From the NCBI GenBank assembly GCA_964572855.1, contig CAZNGF010000080.1:1-9174 (forward strand): a DNA stretch of 9,174 nucleotides, read 5' to 3'. Positions 1 through 7,127 of this stretch are shown in pieces. The translations under genes and the position numbers were made by a program. This stretch comes from CAZNGF01 sp964572855 (lineage in GTDB: Bacteria > Bipolaricaulota > Bipolaricaulia > RBG-16-55-9 > JAJCYT01). Below the pieces are notes generated by a model, which had not been told where the DNA came from, ran no database searches, and saw only the letters and a program-made list of their open reading frames with translations. How positions within the stretch are numbered: position 1 is the first letter of the stretch; the number at the start of each line of letters is the position of its first letter.

Positions 1-643
1 CCAGGTGCAGCAGGTTCCAGGTCATGAAGGTGGTGTTGCGGTTGGTGAAGTCGTTTTCCGGCCCGCCCGATCCCTCGTCGAGATACGAGGGCCCCGGACC
101 GGCTTCGCCGAGCCAGGCGGCGTCGGCCTGGGGGGGGATGGAATAGCCCAAGTGTTGCAGCGAATACAGGATATTCATCGCGCAGTGCTTGGCCCCGTCT
201 TCGTTGCCCGTGATCAAGCAGCCGCCCACCTTGCCGTAGTCGGCGTACTGGCCGTGCTCGTTGAGCAGGTGCGAGTTGGCGTAGAGCCGTTCGATGACCT
301 GGGTGCAAACCGAGGTCTTCTCGCCCAGCCAGATCGCCGAGGTGAGGACCAGGATGTCACAGGCTTTGACCTTCTCGTAGAGCTGCGGCCAGTCGTCACG
401 GTCCCAGCCGTGTGCGGTCATGTCGCCGTACACGCCGAAGGCCAGGCTGTAATCCACGGGCCTCAGCACCTCGACGCTGACCCCGTTCTTCTGCATGATG
501 GCTTTTGAGATATCGATCAAGCCCTGCGTGTGGGATCGCTCTGGCGACCGCTTCAGGGTGCAGTTGAGAAACAACGCCTTCAAGTCGGAGAAATCCCAGC
601 GACTGCTTTCGCACATGGCGATTTGCTTTTGACCGAGCACCAT
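1..643 (-). CDS. Flavodoxin-fold NAD(P)H-dependent FMN oxidoreductase, 3' end cut by window edge
   Basis: The frame is open from ATG at 643 to the window edge, giving 214 codons without a stop. AAGGAG at 651-656, seven bases upstream, fixes this start over the out-of-frame ATG at 648. After about 20 leading residues comes a beta strand and phosphate-binding-type loop (KALFLNCTLKRSPERSHTQ). A second strand follows with ACDILVLTSAIWLGEKTS, then a YGKVGGCLITGNEDGAKH segment. This order is typical of the NADPH-dependent FMN reductase/flavodoxin-like family, whose members bind FMN and reduce flavin, quinone or other small acceptors in the cytoplasm. The substrate cannot be read from the sequence. 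The gene follows the MFS transporter on the same strand but has its own candidate promoter. The family is confident, the exact reaction is not. Confidence 0.88.
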   Translation of the reverse strand, partial: MVLGQKQIAMCESSRWDFSDLKALFLNCTLKRSPERSHTQGLIDISKAIMQKNGVSVEVLRPVDYSLAFGVYGDMTAHGWDRDDWPQLYEKVKACDILVLTSAIWLGEKTSVCTQVIERLYANSHLLNEHGQYADYGKVGGCLITGNEDGAKHCAMNILYSLQHLGYSIPPQADAAWLGEAGPGPSYLDEGSGGPENDFTNRNTTFMTWNLLHL

Positions 644-671
644 TTCATGACTCCTTCGTAGGGGTCGTTAC

Positions 672-700
672 ACCGTAGCCGGCGCCCGCGTGGATGGCAA
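672..700 (-). promoter_or_regulatory. Candidate sigma-70-type promoter for the flavoprotein gene
   Basis: On the minus strand TTGCCA (695-700, five of six consensus positions) is followed after exactly 17 bases by TACGGT (672-677, three of six, keeping the key TA and final T). Predicted transcription would start near 665, leaving a leader of roughly 20 bases that carries AAGGAG. The weak -10 keeps confidence moderate. Confidence 0.45.
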
Positions 701-773
701 GAAGCGCGCGTTGTCTAGCTGGGCCGGCCGGCGCAGGCTGTTCGGCGCGATAAGGCGATCGGGTCGCGACGGG

Positions 774-803
774 CGTAGGGGCACTGCGCGCAGCGCCCCT
801 ACG
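774..803. repeat. 30-base near-perfect palindrome overlapping the MFS stop codon
   Basis: The outer arms CGTAGGGGC (774-782) and GCCCCTACG (795-803) are perfectly complementary. The centre, CTGCGCGCAG (784-793), is itself a perfect palindrome, and the only mismatch is A783 against C794. The MFS stop codon (799-801) lies inside one arm. A very stable RNA hairpin would form in either direction. No T tract follows on the minus strand, so it is not a classical intrinsic terminator. It may still act as an mRNA 3' end stabiliser or be one copy of a dispersed palindromic repeat. Confidence 0.7.
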
Positions 804-2121
804 TTTCCGAACGCGCAGCCCCGCCCTCGCGCCGGCCGAACAGCACGAACATCAGCAGCGTGGCCGCGGCGTAGAAGGCGGCCATGAGCAAGAAGTTGGT
901 GTCGAAGCCCCCGAAGCCGACCCGCTCGCGCCACCAGCCCGAGAAAGCCGACCCGGCCGCCCAGCCCAGGCTCCAGACGACCTCGTGCGCGCCGGCGAAC
1001 GTGGCGCGCTCCCCCTCGTCGAGCTGTTCCATGCAGAAGGCCATGTAGACCGGGTTGGCCATGTTCATGAGCATGCCGCGCACCAGCAGCGAGAGCGCCA
1101 CCAGCAAAAAGACGGGCGAGAAGCCCAGCATGAACAGAAACGGCAGCGATGCCGCCTGCACCGCCACCACCGAACGCACCCGTCCGAGCCGGTCGGCCAG
1201 CGCTGGCTGGACCAGGATTCCGGTCGCGGTCACCAACGACGAGATCCCGAACAGCCACCCCAGCTCGCCGAACGAGATCCCGAACTTGCCCGTGATGAAC
1301 AGGTTCAAAAACGGCATGGTCTGTCCCGCGCCCAACCCCACCAGCAGCGTCGGGACGAGCAGCTTGAGGAAGAGCGCCGGGTGCGCCAATCCCCAGCGCC
1401 GGCGCGGCAGCGGCGCGGCGTGGGGCGGCTCGGAGGGAAGCGGGCGCCGGCGCGCAGCCGTCGGGTCCGCGGGGCGCTCGGCCGCCATCCCCAGCCGGCG
1501 AATGCCCAGCAGCGGCAGCACGGCCAGCCCCTGCAGCGCGGCCACCAGCCCCAGCGTGAGCTGCAGCGGGAGCACGGCCCCGGGCGAGCCGCCCAGCCAG
1601 CCGGCGAACGCCTCGGGCGCGTGACCGCCCAACAGGCTTCCCAAGAAGCCCGTGCCCGTGGTGAGCGCGGCCTGGACGCTGAACAGCGCCGTGCGCTGGC
1701 GCGCGTCGCGCGCGTGCTTGGCCATGAACGGAGCGCTGTTGGCGATCAGGATCGTGAAGCCCAGGCCGCTGAGCGCCGTGAAACCCACCAGCGCTCCCGG
1801 CTCGGTCCAGAGCACGATGCCGCCCGCGCCCAGCGCGCTCAGCGCCGTGCCCGCCACCAGCGCCCACTTGCGCGAGAAGCGGTCGCTCAGCACGCCGACC
1901 GGAATCCCGACCAACGCCGTGGTGAGCGTGGGCAGCGCGTTGACCCAGCCGATGAACGCCTGGTCGTGCCCCAGACTCTCCAGGTAGAAGTTGAGCATGA
2001 GCCAGACGACCGAGTAGCCCACACTCCCGACCGTGGCGCTCAGCAGGAACAGCTTGACGTCTTTGGAAAAACGCCGGAAGCGGCCGAAGTAGGTGACGAG
2101 GTTGGAAAACGGAGCCGGCAC
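799..2121 (-). CDS. Major facilitator superfamily (MFS) transporter
   Basis: This 440-residue protein has about 12 predicted hydrophobic segments, the normal MFS length and topology, so it is an inner-membrane secondary transporter. The cytoplasmic loop after the second helix holds the MFS motif A form GVLSDRFSRKWAL (residues 76-88). A degenerate second copy, ADRLGRVRSV (about 309-318), sits at the equivalent place in the C-terminal half. A long basic, proline-rich loop (about 208-245) joins the two six-helix halves. The start is GTG at 2121 with AAGGGGG at 2126-2132. It lies about 100 bases after dnaJ and has its own candidate promoter, so it need not belong to the heat-shock operon. The substrate is not evident; drug or metabolite efflux is possible but unproven. 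Confidence 0.9.
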   Translation of the reverse strand: MPAPFSNLVTYFGRFRRFSKDVKLFLLSATVGSVGYSVVWLMLNFYLESLGHDQAFIGWVNALPTLTTALVGIPVGVLSDRFSRKWALVAGTALSALGAGGIVLWTEPGALVGFTALSGLGFTILIANSAPFMAKHARDARQRTALFSVQAALTTGTGFLGSLLGGHAPEAFAGWLGGSPGAVLPLQLTLGLVAALQGLAVLPLLGIRRLGMAAERPADPTAARRRPLPSEPPHAAPLPRRRWGLAHPALFLKLLVPTLLVGLGAGQTMPFLNLFITGKFGISFGELGWLFGISSLVTATGILVQPALADRLGRVRSVVAVQAASLPFLFMLGFSPVFLLVALSLLVRGMLMNMANPVYMAFCMEQLDEGERATFAGAHEVVWSLGWAAGSAFSGWWRERVGFGGFDTNFLLMAAFYAAATLLMFVLFGRREGGAARSET

Positions 2122-2143
2122 GGTGCCCCCTTAAGCGCCGGGG

Positions 2144-2172
2144 AGTGTACGGGAACGGAGAAGGGGGGGCAA
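2144..2172 (-). promoter_or_regulatory. Candidate sigma-70-type promoter for the MFS gene
   Basis: In the dnaJ-MFS spacer, TTGCCC (2167-2172) is followed after 17 bases by TACACT (2144-2149) on the minus strand, each matching four of six consensus positions. Transcription would start near 2137, just ahead of the AAGGGGG ribosome site. The same TACACT -10 occurs in the candidate promoter at 8990-9018. Confidence 0.4.
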
Positions 2173-2224
2173 AGCGGGGAGGCAGGGGATGTTTGTTTGG
2201 CAAGAGCCGCGCAAGGGTCCCGGC

Positions 2225-3337
2225 CTAGGCGACCCCCGCCTCCTCCAGCTCCTTGAGCAGTTCCTTCTGCTTCTTGTTGAGCTTGGTGGGGACCTGGATC
2301 TTGACCTTGCAGAACAGGTCGCCGTGGCCCGAGCCGTGCAGGTGCTGGATGCCCTGGTTCTTGAGGCGAAAGGTCGTGCCCGGCTGCGTGCCGGCGGGAA
2401 CCTTGAGCGTCTCCTCCCCGTGCAGCGTGGGGACCTTGACCTTGCCGCCCAGGGCCGCGGTGGTGTAGGGGATGCCGATCTCGCAGTGGAGGTCGTCGTC
2501 CTTGCGCTTGAAGCGCTCGTGGGGCGCGACCTGGACCACGACGAACAGGTCGCCGGTCGGGCCGCCGCTGATGCCGGCGTTGCCGCCTTCCTTGAGCCGC
2601 AGACGCGAGCCGCTGCTCACCCCGGCGGGGATGTTGATCGAGATCTGGCTCTCGTCCTTCTTGCGCCCGCGCCCGTGGCACGCCTTGCACGGGCTCTTGA
2701 TGAGCTCGCCCGTGCCCTCGCAGCGCTCGCAGGGGCGGATGTTGACGAAGCTGCCCAGCAGCGTCTGCTGCCGGATCTGCACCTCGCCGCGCCCATTGCA
2801 GGTGGGGCAGACGCGCACCGTGGTGCCCGGCTCGGCGCCCGACCCCTTACAGTGTTCGCAGGCCACGAAGCGCGGGATGGTGAGCTTCATCTTGGTCCCG
2901 AAGGCCGCGTCCTCCAGCGAAATCTTGAGGCGGTACTCCAGGTCCTCGCCGCGCTGGACGCGGCTGCGCTGCTGGCCGGCGGTCGCCCCGCCGCCGCGCG
3001 GGCTGCCTCCCTGGCCGAAGAACATGTCGAAGATGTCCTCCCAGCCGCCGAAGCCGAACTCCTCGAACGCCTCGCGCGCGCGGTGGAAGTCCATGCCGCC
3101 GAAGTCGTACTGCTGTTCGGGACCGGCGTGGCCAAAGCGATCGTACTGCGCCCGCTTGTCCGGGTCGCTCAGCACCTCGTAGGCCTCGGAGACCTCCTTG
3201 AACTTCTGGACGCTCTCCTTGTCCTTGTTCACGTCGGGGTGGTACTGCTTGGCCAACCGCCGGTAGGCTTTCTTGATCTCGTCGGCGGAGGCCCCCTTTT
3301 CGACCCCGAGCACCTCGTAGTAGTCGCGTTTGGCCAC
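2225..3337 (-). CDS. dnaJ: Chaperone protein DnaJ (Hsp40, type A)
   Basis: This is a 370-residue co-chaperone that delivers unfolded clients to DnaK and stimulates its ATPase. Domain order is complete. The J domain covers residues 1-70 with the HPD motif at 33-35. A Gly/Phe-containing linker spans about 66-120. The zinc-binding domain has four CxxCxGxG repeats with cysteines at 160/163, 177/180, 203/206 and 217/220. The C-terminal client-binding and dimerisation domains follow to residue 370. The start is GTG at 3337, nine bases after the dnaK stop. The purine-rich AAGGGGAG (3341-3348) overlaps that stop, so translation is probably coupled to dnaK. It is the last gene of the hrcA operon, and no clear intrinsic terminator follows. 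Length and all zinc ligands are normal. Confidence 0.98.
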   Translation of the reverse strand: MAKRDYYEVLGVEKGASADEIKKAYRRLAKQYHPDVNKDKESVQKFKEVSEAYEVLSDPDKRAQYDRFGHAGPEQQYDFGGMDFHRAREAFEEFGFGGWEDIFDMFFGQGGSPRGGGATAGQQRSRVQRGEDLEYRLKISLEDAAFGTKMKLTIPRFVACEHCKGSGAEPGTTVRVCPTCNGRGEVQIRQQTLLGSFVNIRPCERCEGTGELIKSPCKACHGRGRKKDESQISINIPAGVSSGSRLRLKEGGNAGISGGPTGDLFVVVQVAPHERFKRKDDDLHCEIGIPYTTAALGGKVKVPTLHGEETLKVPAGTQPGTTFRLKNQGIQHLHGSGHGDLFCKVKIQVPTKLNKKQKELLKELEEAGVA

Positions 3338-3346
3338 GCTCTCCCC

Positions 3347-5227
3347 TTACTGGTCCTTGCTCTCGTCCTCGTCGTCTTTGACGACCTCGGCGTCGATGAC
3401 CTCGTCCTCGTCGCCGGCGCCGTCGCTGGAGGGCTCTTCTTCGCTGCCGGCCTCGCCGCCCGCGGCGGCGCCGGTCTCCTGCTGGTACATGCCCTTGCCG
3501 ATCTCCATCGAGGCTTCCTTCAACTCCTCCATGGCCCGGTGCAGGTCGGCGGTGTCGGCGTCCTGTTTCATCAGGTCCTTGAGCGCGTCGACCTTGGCCT
3601 GGACGTCGTCCTTCACGTTTTGCTCCACCTTGTCGCCGTGCTCCTCGAGCAGCTTCTCGGCTTGGTAGACCGCGTAGTCGGCCTGGTTGCGGGCCTCGAT
3701 GTGCTCGACGCGCTTTTCGTCCTCCTCGGCGTGGCTTTCGGCCTCGGCTTTCATGCGCTTGATCTCGTCCTCGCTCAGGCGCGAGGTCTCCTTGATCTGG
3801 ATGCTGGCAGTCTTGTCGGTGGCCTTGTCCTTGGCGTTTACGTTCAGGATGCCGTCGGCGTCGATGTTGAAGCCCACCTCGATCTGGGGCACGCCGCGCG
3901 GGGCGGGCGCGATGCCGCTCAGCTTGAACGTGCCCAGGCTCTTGTTGTCCTTGGCCAGCTTGCGCTCGCCCTGGACGATGTGAATGTCCACGGCCGACTG
4001 GCCGTCCTCGGCCGTGGTGAAGGTCTTGGTCTTTTCGGCCGGGATGGTCGTGTTGCGCTCGATGACCGGCGTGGCCACGCCGCCCAGCGTCTCGATGGAC
4101 AGGGTCAGCGGCGTGACGTCCAGCAGCACGATCTGGTCCACCTCGCCGGCCAGCACCGCGCCCTGGATGGCCGCGCCCAGCGCCACCACCTCGTCGGGGT
4201 TGATCTCGCGGTTGATCTTGCCGGGGACCATCTGCTCGATCATCTCCTGGACCTTGGGGATGCGGGTCGAGCCGCCCACCAGCACGACCTGGTCTACATC
4301 CTTGGCCGTCATCTTGGCGTCCTTGAGCGTGCTTTCGATGAGCTGGAACGTCTCGTCCAGGTAGTCGTTGATGAGTTGCTCGAACCGGGCGCGGCTCAGG
4401 CGGCGCTCCAAGTGCTTGGGGCCGGACTGGTCCGCGGTCAGGTACGGCAGGCTGATCAGGGTCTCCTTCTTGCTGGAGAGCTCCTTCTTGGCGTTTTCGG
4501 CCGCGTCCTTGAGGCGCTGCATGGCGCTGGCGTCCTGACGCAGATCGATGCCGCTCTCGCCCTTAAATTCTTCCACGAGCCAGTCCATGATGCGGTCGTC
4601 GAAGTCCTTGCCGCCCAGGTGCGAGTCGCCCCCGGTCGAGACGACCTCGAACACGCCGTCGCCGATCTCCAGGATCGAGATGTCGAACGTCCCGCCGCCC
4701 AGGTCGTAGACCAGGATGCGCTGGTCCGTTTCCTTGTCGAGCCCGTAGGCCAGGCTGGCGGCGGTGGGCTCGTTGATGATGCGGGCCACCTCGAGCCCAG
4801 CGATCTTGCCGGCGTCCTTGGTGGACTGGCGCTGCATGTTGTTGAAGTAGGCCGGGCACGTGATCACGGCCTTGCCCACGGGCCCGCCCAGGCGGTCCTC
4901 GGCGTCCTTCTTGAGCTTGCCCAGCACCATGGCCGAGATCTCCTCGGGCGAGTAGTCCTTCTTGCCGGCCTGGGTCTTGACGTGGACGCGGTGGTCCGTA
5001 CCCATGTAGCGCTTGATCTCCATGATGGTGCGCTCGGGATTGGTGATGGCCTGGCGCCGGGCCAGCGTCCCGACCAGGCGCTCGTCTTCGTCGGTGAAGG
5101 CCACCACCGACGGCGTGATGCGGTCGCCCTCGGCGTTGGGAATGATCTCGGGCTTGCCGCCCTCCATCACCGCCATGGCCGACATCGACGTGCCCAAATC
5201 AATGCCGATGATCTTTTCTTTTGCCAT
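3347..5227 (-). CDS. dnaK: Chaperone protein DnaK (Hsp70)
   Basis: This 626-residue ATP-driven folding chaperone is of normal length. The ATPase domain carries DLGGGTFD (175-182), NEPTAAS (152-158), the IKRY lysine at 72 and VGGSTRIP (317-324). The interdomain linker is near VLLDVTP (367-373), followed by the substrate-binding beta domain (ERNTTIP, VDIHIVQGER, APRGVPQIEV) and the helical lid. The acidic tail contains EVIDAEVV (609-616), typical of bacterial DnaK. The N-terminal phosphate loop reads GTSMS (12-16) where most bacterial DnaK have GTTNS, so the Thr and Asn equivalent to E. coli 12 and 13 are replaced. The grpE stop TAA abuts the dnaK ATG without a spacer, and AAGGAG (5234-5239) lies inside the end of grpE. 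It is co-transcribed with hrcA, grpE and dnaJ. Confidence 0.98.
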   Translation of the reverse strand: MAKEKIIGIDLGTSMSAMAVMEGGKPEIIPNAEGDRITPSVVAFTDEDERLVGTLARRQAITNPERTIMEIKRYMGTDHRVHVKTQAGKKDYSPEEISAMVLGKLKKDAEDRLGGPVGKAVITCPAYFNNMQRQSTKDAGKIAGLEVARIINEPTAASLAYGLDKETDQRILVYDLGGGTFDISILEIGDGVFEVVSTGGDSHLGGKDFDDRIMDWLVEEFKGESGIDLRQDASAMQRLKDAAENAKKELSSKKETLISLPYLTADQSGPKHLERRLSRARFEQLINDYLDETFQLIESTLKDAKMTAKDVDQVVLVGGSTRIPKVQEMIEQMVPGKINREINPDEVVALGAAIQGAVLAGEVDQIVLLDVTPLTLSIETLGGVATPVIERNTTIPAEKTKTFTTAEDGQSAVDIHIVQGERKLAKDNKSLGTFKLSGIAPAPRGVPQIEVGFNIDADGILNVNAKDKATDKTASIQIKETSRLSEDEIKRMKAEAESHAEEDEKRVEHIEARNQADYAVYQAEKLLEEHGDKVEQNVKDDVQAKVDALKDLMKQDADTADLHRAMEELKEASMEIGKGMYQQETGAAAGGEAGSEEEPSSDGAGDEDEVIDAEVVKDDEDESKDQ

Positions 5228-5893
5228 TTATGACTCCTTTTCGTGCTCCTGTGTCCGTGCGTCGCCGTGTGCGCTTGGGGCGTCCTCGGCCGGCGCCGCG
5301 TCGGCGGGCTTGGCCGGCGGCCGGCTCACCTTGACGCGGCTCGGCCGCAGCAACCGCCCCGCGCGGGTGTAGCCGCGCTCGAACTCCTCCAGCACGACGT
5401 GCGGCTCGCCCTCGTGCTCGACGGCCAGCAGCACCTCGTGTCGGGCGGGGTCGAAGCGCTTGCCCTCGGCCTCCACGGGCTTGACGCCCTTCTTGTCCAA
5501 CAGGTCCTGAAACTTGGCAAAGATGCGCTCGGCGCCCTCCAGGAACGCGTCCCGGTCGCCCGTTTCCTCCAGCGTCTCGAAGGCGCGCTTCAGGTCGTCG
5601 TAGAGCGGCAGCAGCTCGCCCAGCAGCCGGTCCTCCAGCGCGGTGTAGGTCTCCTCCTGTTCGCGCTCCTTGCGCTTCTTGTAGTTCTGGAAGTCGGCCT
5701 GCACGCGCCGTAAGCGATCCAGGTAGTCGTCGGCCTCCTGGATCTTGGCCTGCAGTTGGGCTTCCAGGTCCTCGGCCTGGCCCGGCGCGTCGCTGGCGGT
5801 CGCTTCGTCCGTCCCGGCCTCCGCGGCGCCTTCGGCCTCGGCGTCCCGTGCATCCGTCTGTGCCTCGGTTCGTTGCCTGTCCGCGTCCGTCAT
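5228..5893 (-). CDS. grpE: Nucleotide exchange factor GrpE
   Basis: This 221-residue protein catalyses ADP release from DnaK. Residues 1-40 form an acidic, Ala-rich disordered head. A long helix with coiled-coil character spans about 41-82 (DYLDRLRRVQADFQNYKKR is the family signature). A helical bundle runs to about 138. The beta-domain (about 139-191) contains FDPARHEVLLAVEHE and the terminal GYTRAGRLLRPSRVKVS signature that contacts the DnaK ATPase domain. A 30-residue acidic, Ala/Pro-rich tail follows and is probably disordered. The start codon shares one base with the hrcA stop (TGATG), which suggests translational coupling. Its position between hrcA and dnaK is the classical arrangement. 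Confidence 0.97.
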   Translation of the reverse strand: MTDADRQRTEAQTDARDAEAEGAAEAGTDEATASDAPGQAEDLEAQLQAKIQEADDYLDRLRRVQADFQNYKKRKEREQEETYTALEDRLLGELLPLYDDLKRAFETLEETGDRDAFLEGAERIFAKFQDLLDKKGVKPVEAEGKRFDPARHEVLLAVEHEGEPHVVLEEFERGYTRAGRLLRPSRVKVSRPPAKPADAAPAEDAPSAHGDARTQEHEKES

Positions 5894-6927
5894 CAGTGGA
5901 CCTCCTCGGGGTGTCCGCTCAGCGTCAGGATCGTGCGCAGCCGGTTGCCCACGTACTGCGTGGCCGAGAAGCTGCGGGCGTAGTCGAGGCGCATCGGTCC
6001 CAGCACGCCCAGCACGCCCGAGTAGCCGTAGCCCATCAGCACGAGCGTGTAGTCGCGCAGCTCGGGCAAGTCGTTTTCACGCCCGATCAGGGCCTGCACG
6101 CGGTCGCTCGTTTCGACCCCCTTGAGGGCCTCGGCCAGCCGCTGCTGATCCTCGAGCAGGCTCAGCAGCGGGCGCGCGGCCGTCTCGCTGCCGGCCTGGT
6201 CGAACACGCGGCGCAGCAGGTTGACCACGCCGTCGAGGTAGAGCCGCTGCGCCGTACGCAGATCGATCACCTCGTGCAACAGCTTGAAGGCCGCCTGGAT
6301 GAGCGGGTTGACCCACTGCTTGCTTTCCAGCTCGAAGTACTCGGCCACCTGCTGGCGGATGTCCTCCAGGCTGCGCCCCTGAAGCCGCTCCTGCAGCAGC
6401 GCGTTGATCTCGTCCAGTTGGTTCTGCGACAGGGCTGCCGGGATGAAGCGGCTCTCGATCAGGCCCAGGTCCGAGACCACCACCGCCAGCACGGTGTCGG
6501 CGTCGACCTTGATAAGCGTGATGTGCTTGAGGCGCGTGGCCTCGAGCCGGGGCGTGAGCACGAAGCCCAGCAGCCCCGTCAGGTTCGAGAGCAGAAACGC
6601 CGTGCGGCGCAGCAACCCTTCGATCTCCTGGCGCCGGAACTCGTAGCTCTCCATCAGCGAGAAGTTCTCGTGGTGGATGACCTCGCCCAGCTCCAGCAGC
6701 CAGTCGGCGAAGTAGCGGTAGCCCCGCTGCGTGGGCACGCGCCCGGCCGAGCTGTAGGGCTTGTCGATGAAGCCCCGGCCTTCCAGGAACTTCATGTCGT
6801 TACGGATCGTAGCCGAACTCACCGAGAGCCCCTGGACCTCGAGCAACTGCTCCGAGCTCACCGGGGCGCCCTTCTTGACGTAGCGGTCCACGATCTCGTT
6901 CAGGATCAGGCTTTTTCTGGAATCCAT
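5893..6927 (-). CDS. hrcA: Heat-inducible transcription repressor HrcA
   Basis: This 344-residue protein represses class I heat-shock genes by binding CIRCE. An N-terminal winged helix-turn-helix (about 1-75) carries the family signature SSATIRNDMKFLEGRGFIDK and the wing SSAGRVPTQRGYRYF. It is followed by the central GAF-like and dimerisation regions and ends after the typical L-RTILTLSGHPEEVH-type tail. Length is normal and no frame break is seen. The ATG at 6927 lies only four bases from the CIRCE operator. No Shine-Dalgarno sequence is present in the short leader, and no alternative start fits upstream because the only upstream ATG (6967) hits TAG after three codons. HrcA therefore probably autoregulates this operon. 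Confidence 0.97.
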   Translation of the reverse strand: MDSRKSLILNEIVDRYVKKGAPVSSEQLLEVQGLSVSSATIRNDMKFLEGRGFIDKPYSSAGRVPTQRGYRYFADWLLELGEVIHHENFSLMESYEFRRQEIEGLLRRTAFLLSNLTGLLGFVLTPRLEATRLKHITLIKVDADTVLAVVVSDLGLIESRFIPAALSQNQLDEINALLQERLQGRSLEDIRQQVAEYFELESKQWVNPLIQAAFKLLHEVIDLRTAQRLYLDGVVNLLRRVFDQAGSETAARPLLSLLEDQQRLAEALKGVETSDRVQALIGRENDLPELRDYTLVLMGYGYSGVLGVLGPMRLDYARSFSATQYVGNRLRTILTLSGHPEEVH

Positions 6928-6931
6928 AATA

Positions 6932-6958
6932 TTAGCACTTGAAACCTACGACTGCTAA
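6932..6958 (-). promoter_or_regulatory. CIRCE operator (HrcA binding site)
   Basis: On the plus strand TTAGCACTT (6932-6940), a nine-base spacer and GACTGCTAA (6950-6958) match the CIRCE consensus TTAGCACTC-N9-GAGTGCTAA at 16 of 18 arm positions with exact spacing. It begins about six bases after the -10 box and ends four bases before the hrcA ATG. It therefore covers the predicted transcription start and nearly the whole leader. Bound HrcA would block the promoter, and the transcribed arms could also form a hairpin. Confidence 0.96.
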
Positions 6959-6964
6959 TGGCCC

Positions 6965-6993
6965 ATGATAACCCCGCTCCAAGGCTTTGTCAA
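6965..6993 (-). promoter_or_regulatory. Housekeeping-type promoter of the hrcA-grpE-dnaK-dnaJ operon
   Basis: On the minus strand TTGACA (6988-6993, perfect) is followed after exactly 17 bases by TATCAT (6965-6970, five of six). Predicted start of transcription is about 6958-6959, at the first base of CIRCE. This is the expected layout of an HrcA-repressed promoter read by the vegetative sigma factor. Confidence 0.9.
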
Positions 6994-7027
6994 GCGCGTT
7001 TTTGGCTTCGGAAGGGCGCAACCCGTG
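6990..7027 (-). CDS. Possible C-terminal end of the beta-propeller protein
   Basis: One reading frame left of the gap gives RVAPFRSQKRA and then TGA at 6990-6992. A strand ending in RVAP is what the last blade of an NHL/SMP-30 propeller commonly looks like. The preceding gene is interrupted just after the start of a blade (LKAPESLAFD). The match needs the true gap length to leave remainder 2 on division by 3. The two other frames give no recognisable protein. This is an inference from eleven residues only. Confidence 0.35.
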
Positions 7028-7127
7028 NNNNNNNNNNNNNNNNNNNNNNNNNNNNNNNNNNNNNNNNNNNNNNNNNNNNNNNNNNNNNNNNNNNNNNNNN
7101 NNNNNNNNNNNNNNNNNNNNNNNNNNN
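7028..7127. other. Assembly gap of 100 N
   Basis: The run is exactly 100 N, the usual placeholder for a scaffold join of unknown size. It interrupts the 3' end of the beta-propeller gene. Any apparent reading frame across it is not meaningful. Confidence 0.98.

Noticed and set aside
5..508. Plus-strand open frame at the left edge
   Set aside because: It is opposite the flavodoxin-fold gene, which has a good ribosome site and clear family motifs. The plus-strand product resembles nothing.
2215..2235. Possible terminator after dnaJ: GGGTC/GACCC arms around the palindrome GCCTAGGC at the stop codon
   Set aside because: The stem is only five base pairs with unpaired bases inside, and no T tract follows on the minus strand. 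It is too weak to call.
985..2256. Plus-strand and alternative minus-strand open frames over the MFS gene
   Set aside because: The products are Arg/Gln/Ala-rich strings with no family features, while the MFS frame has helices, motif A and a ribosome site.
2189..5233. A very long plus-strand open frame (about 1014 codons) opposite dnaJ and dnaK
   Set aside because: It is the antisense shadow of two well-supported genes. Its product is a low-complexity Leu/Val/Asp/Ala-rich string with no family resemblance, as expected opposite GC-rich codons.
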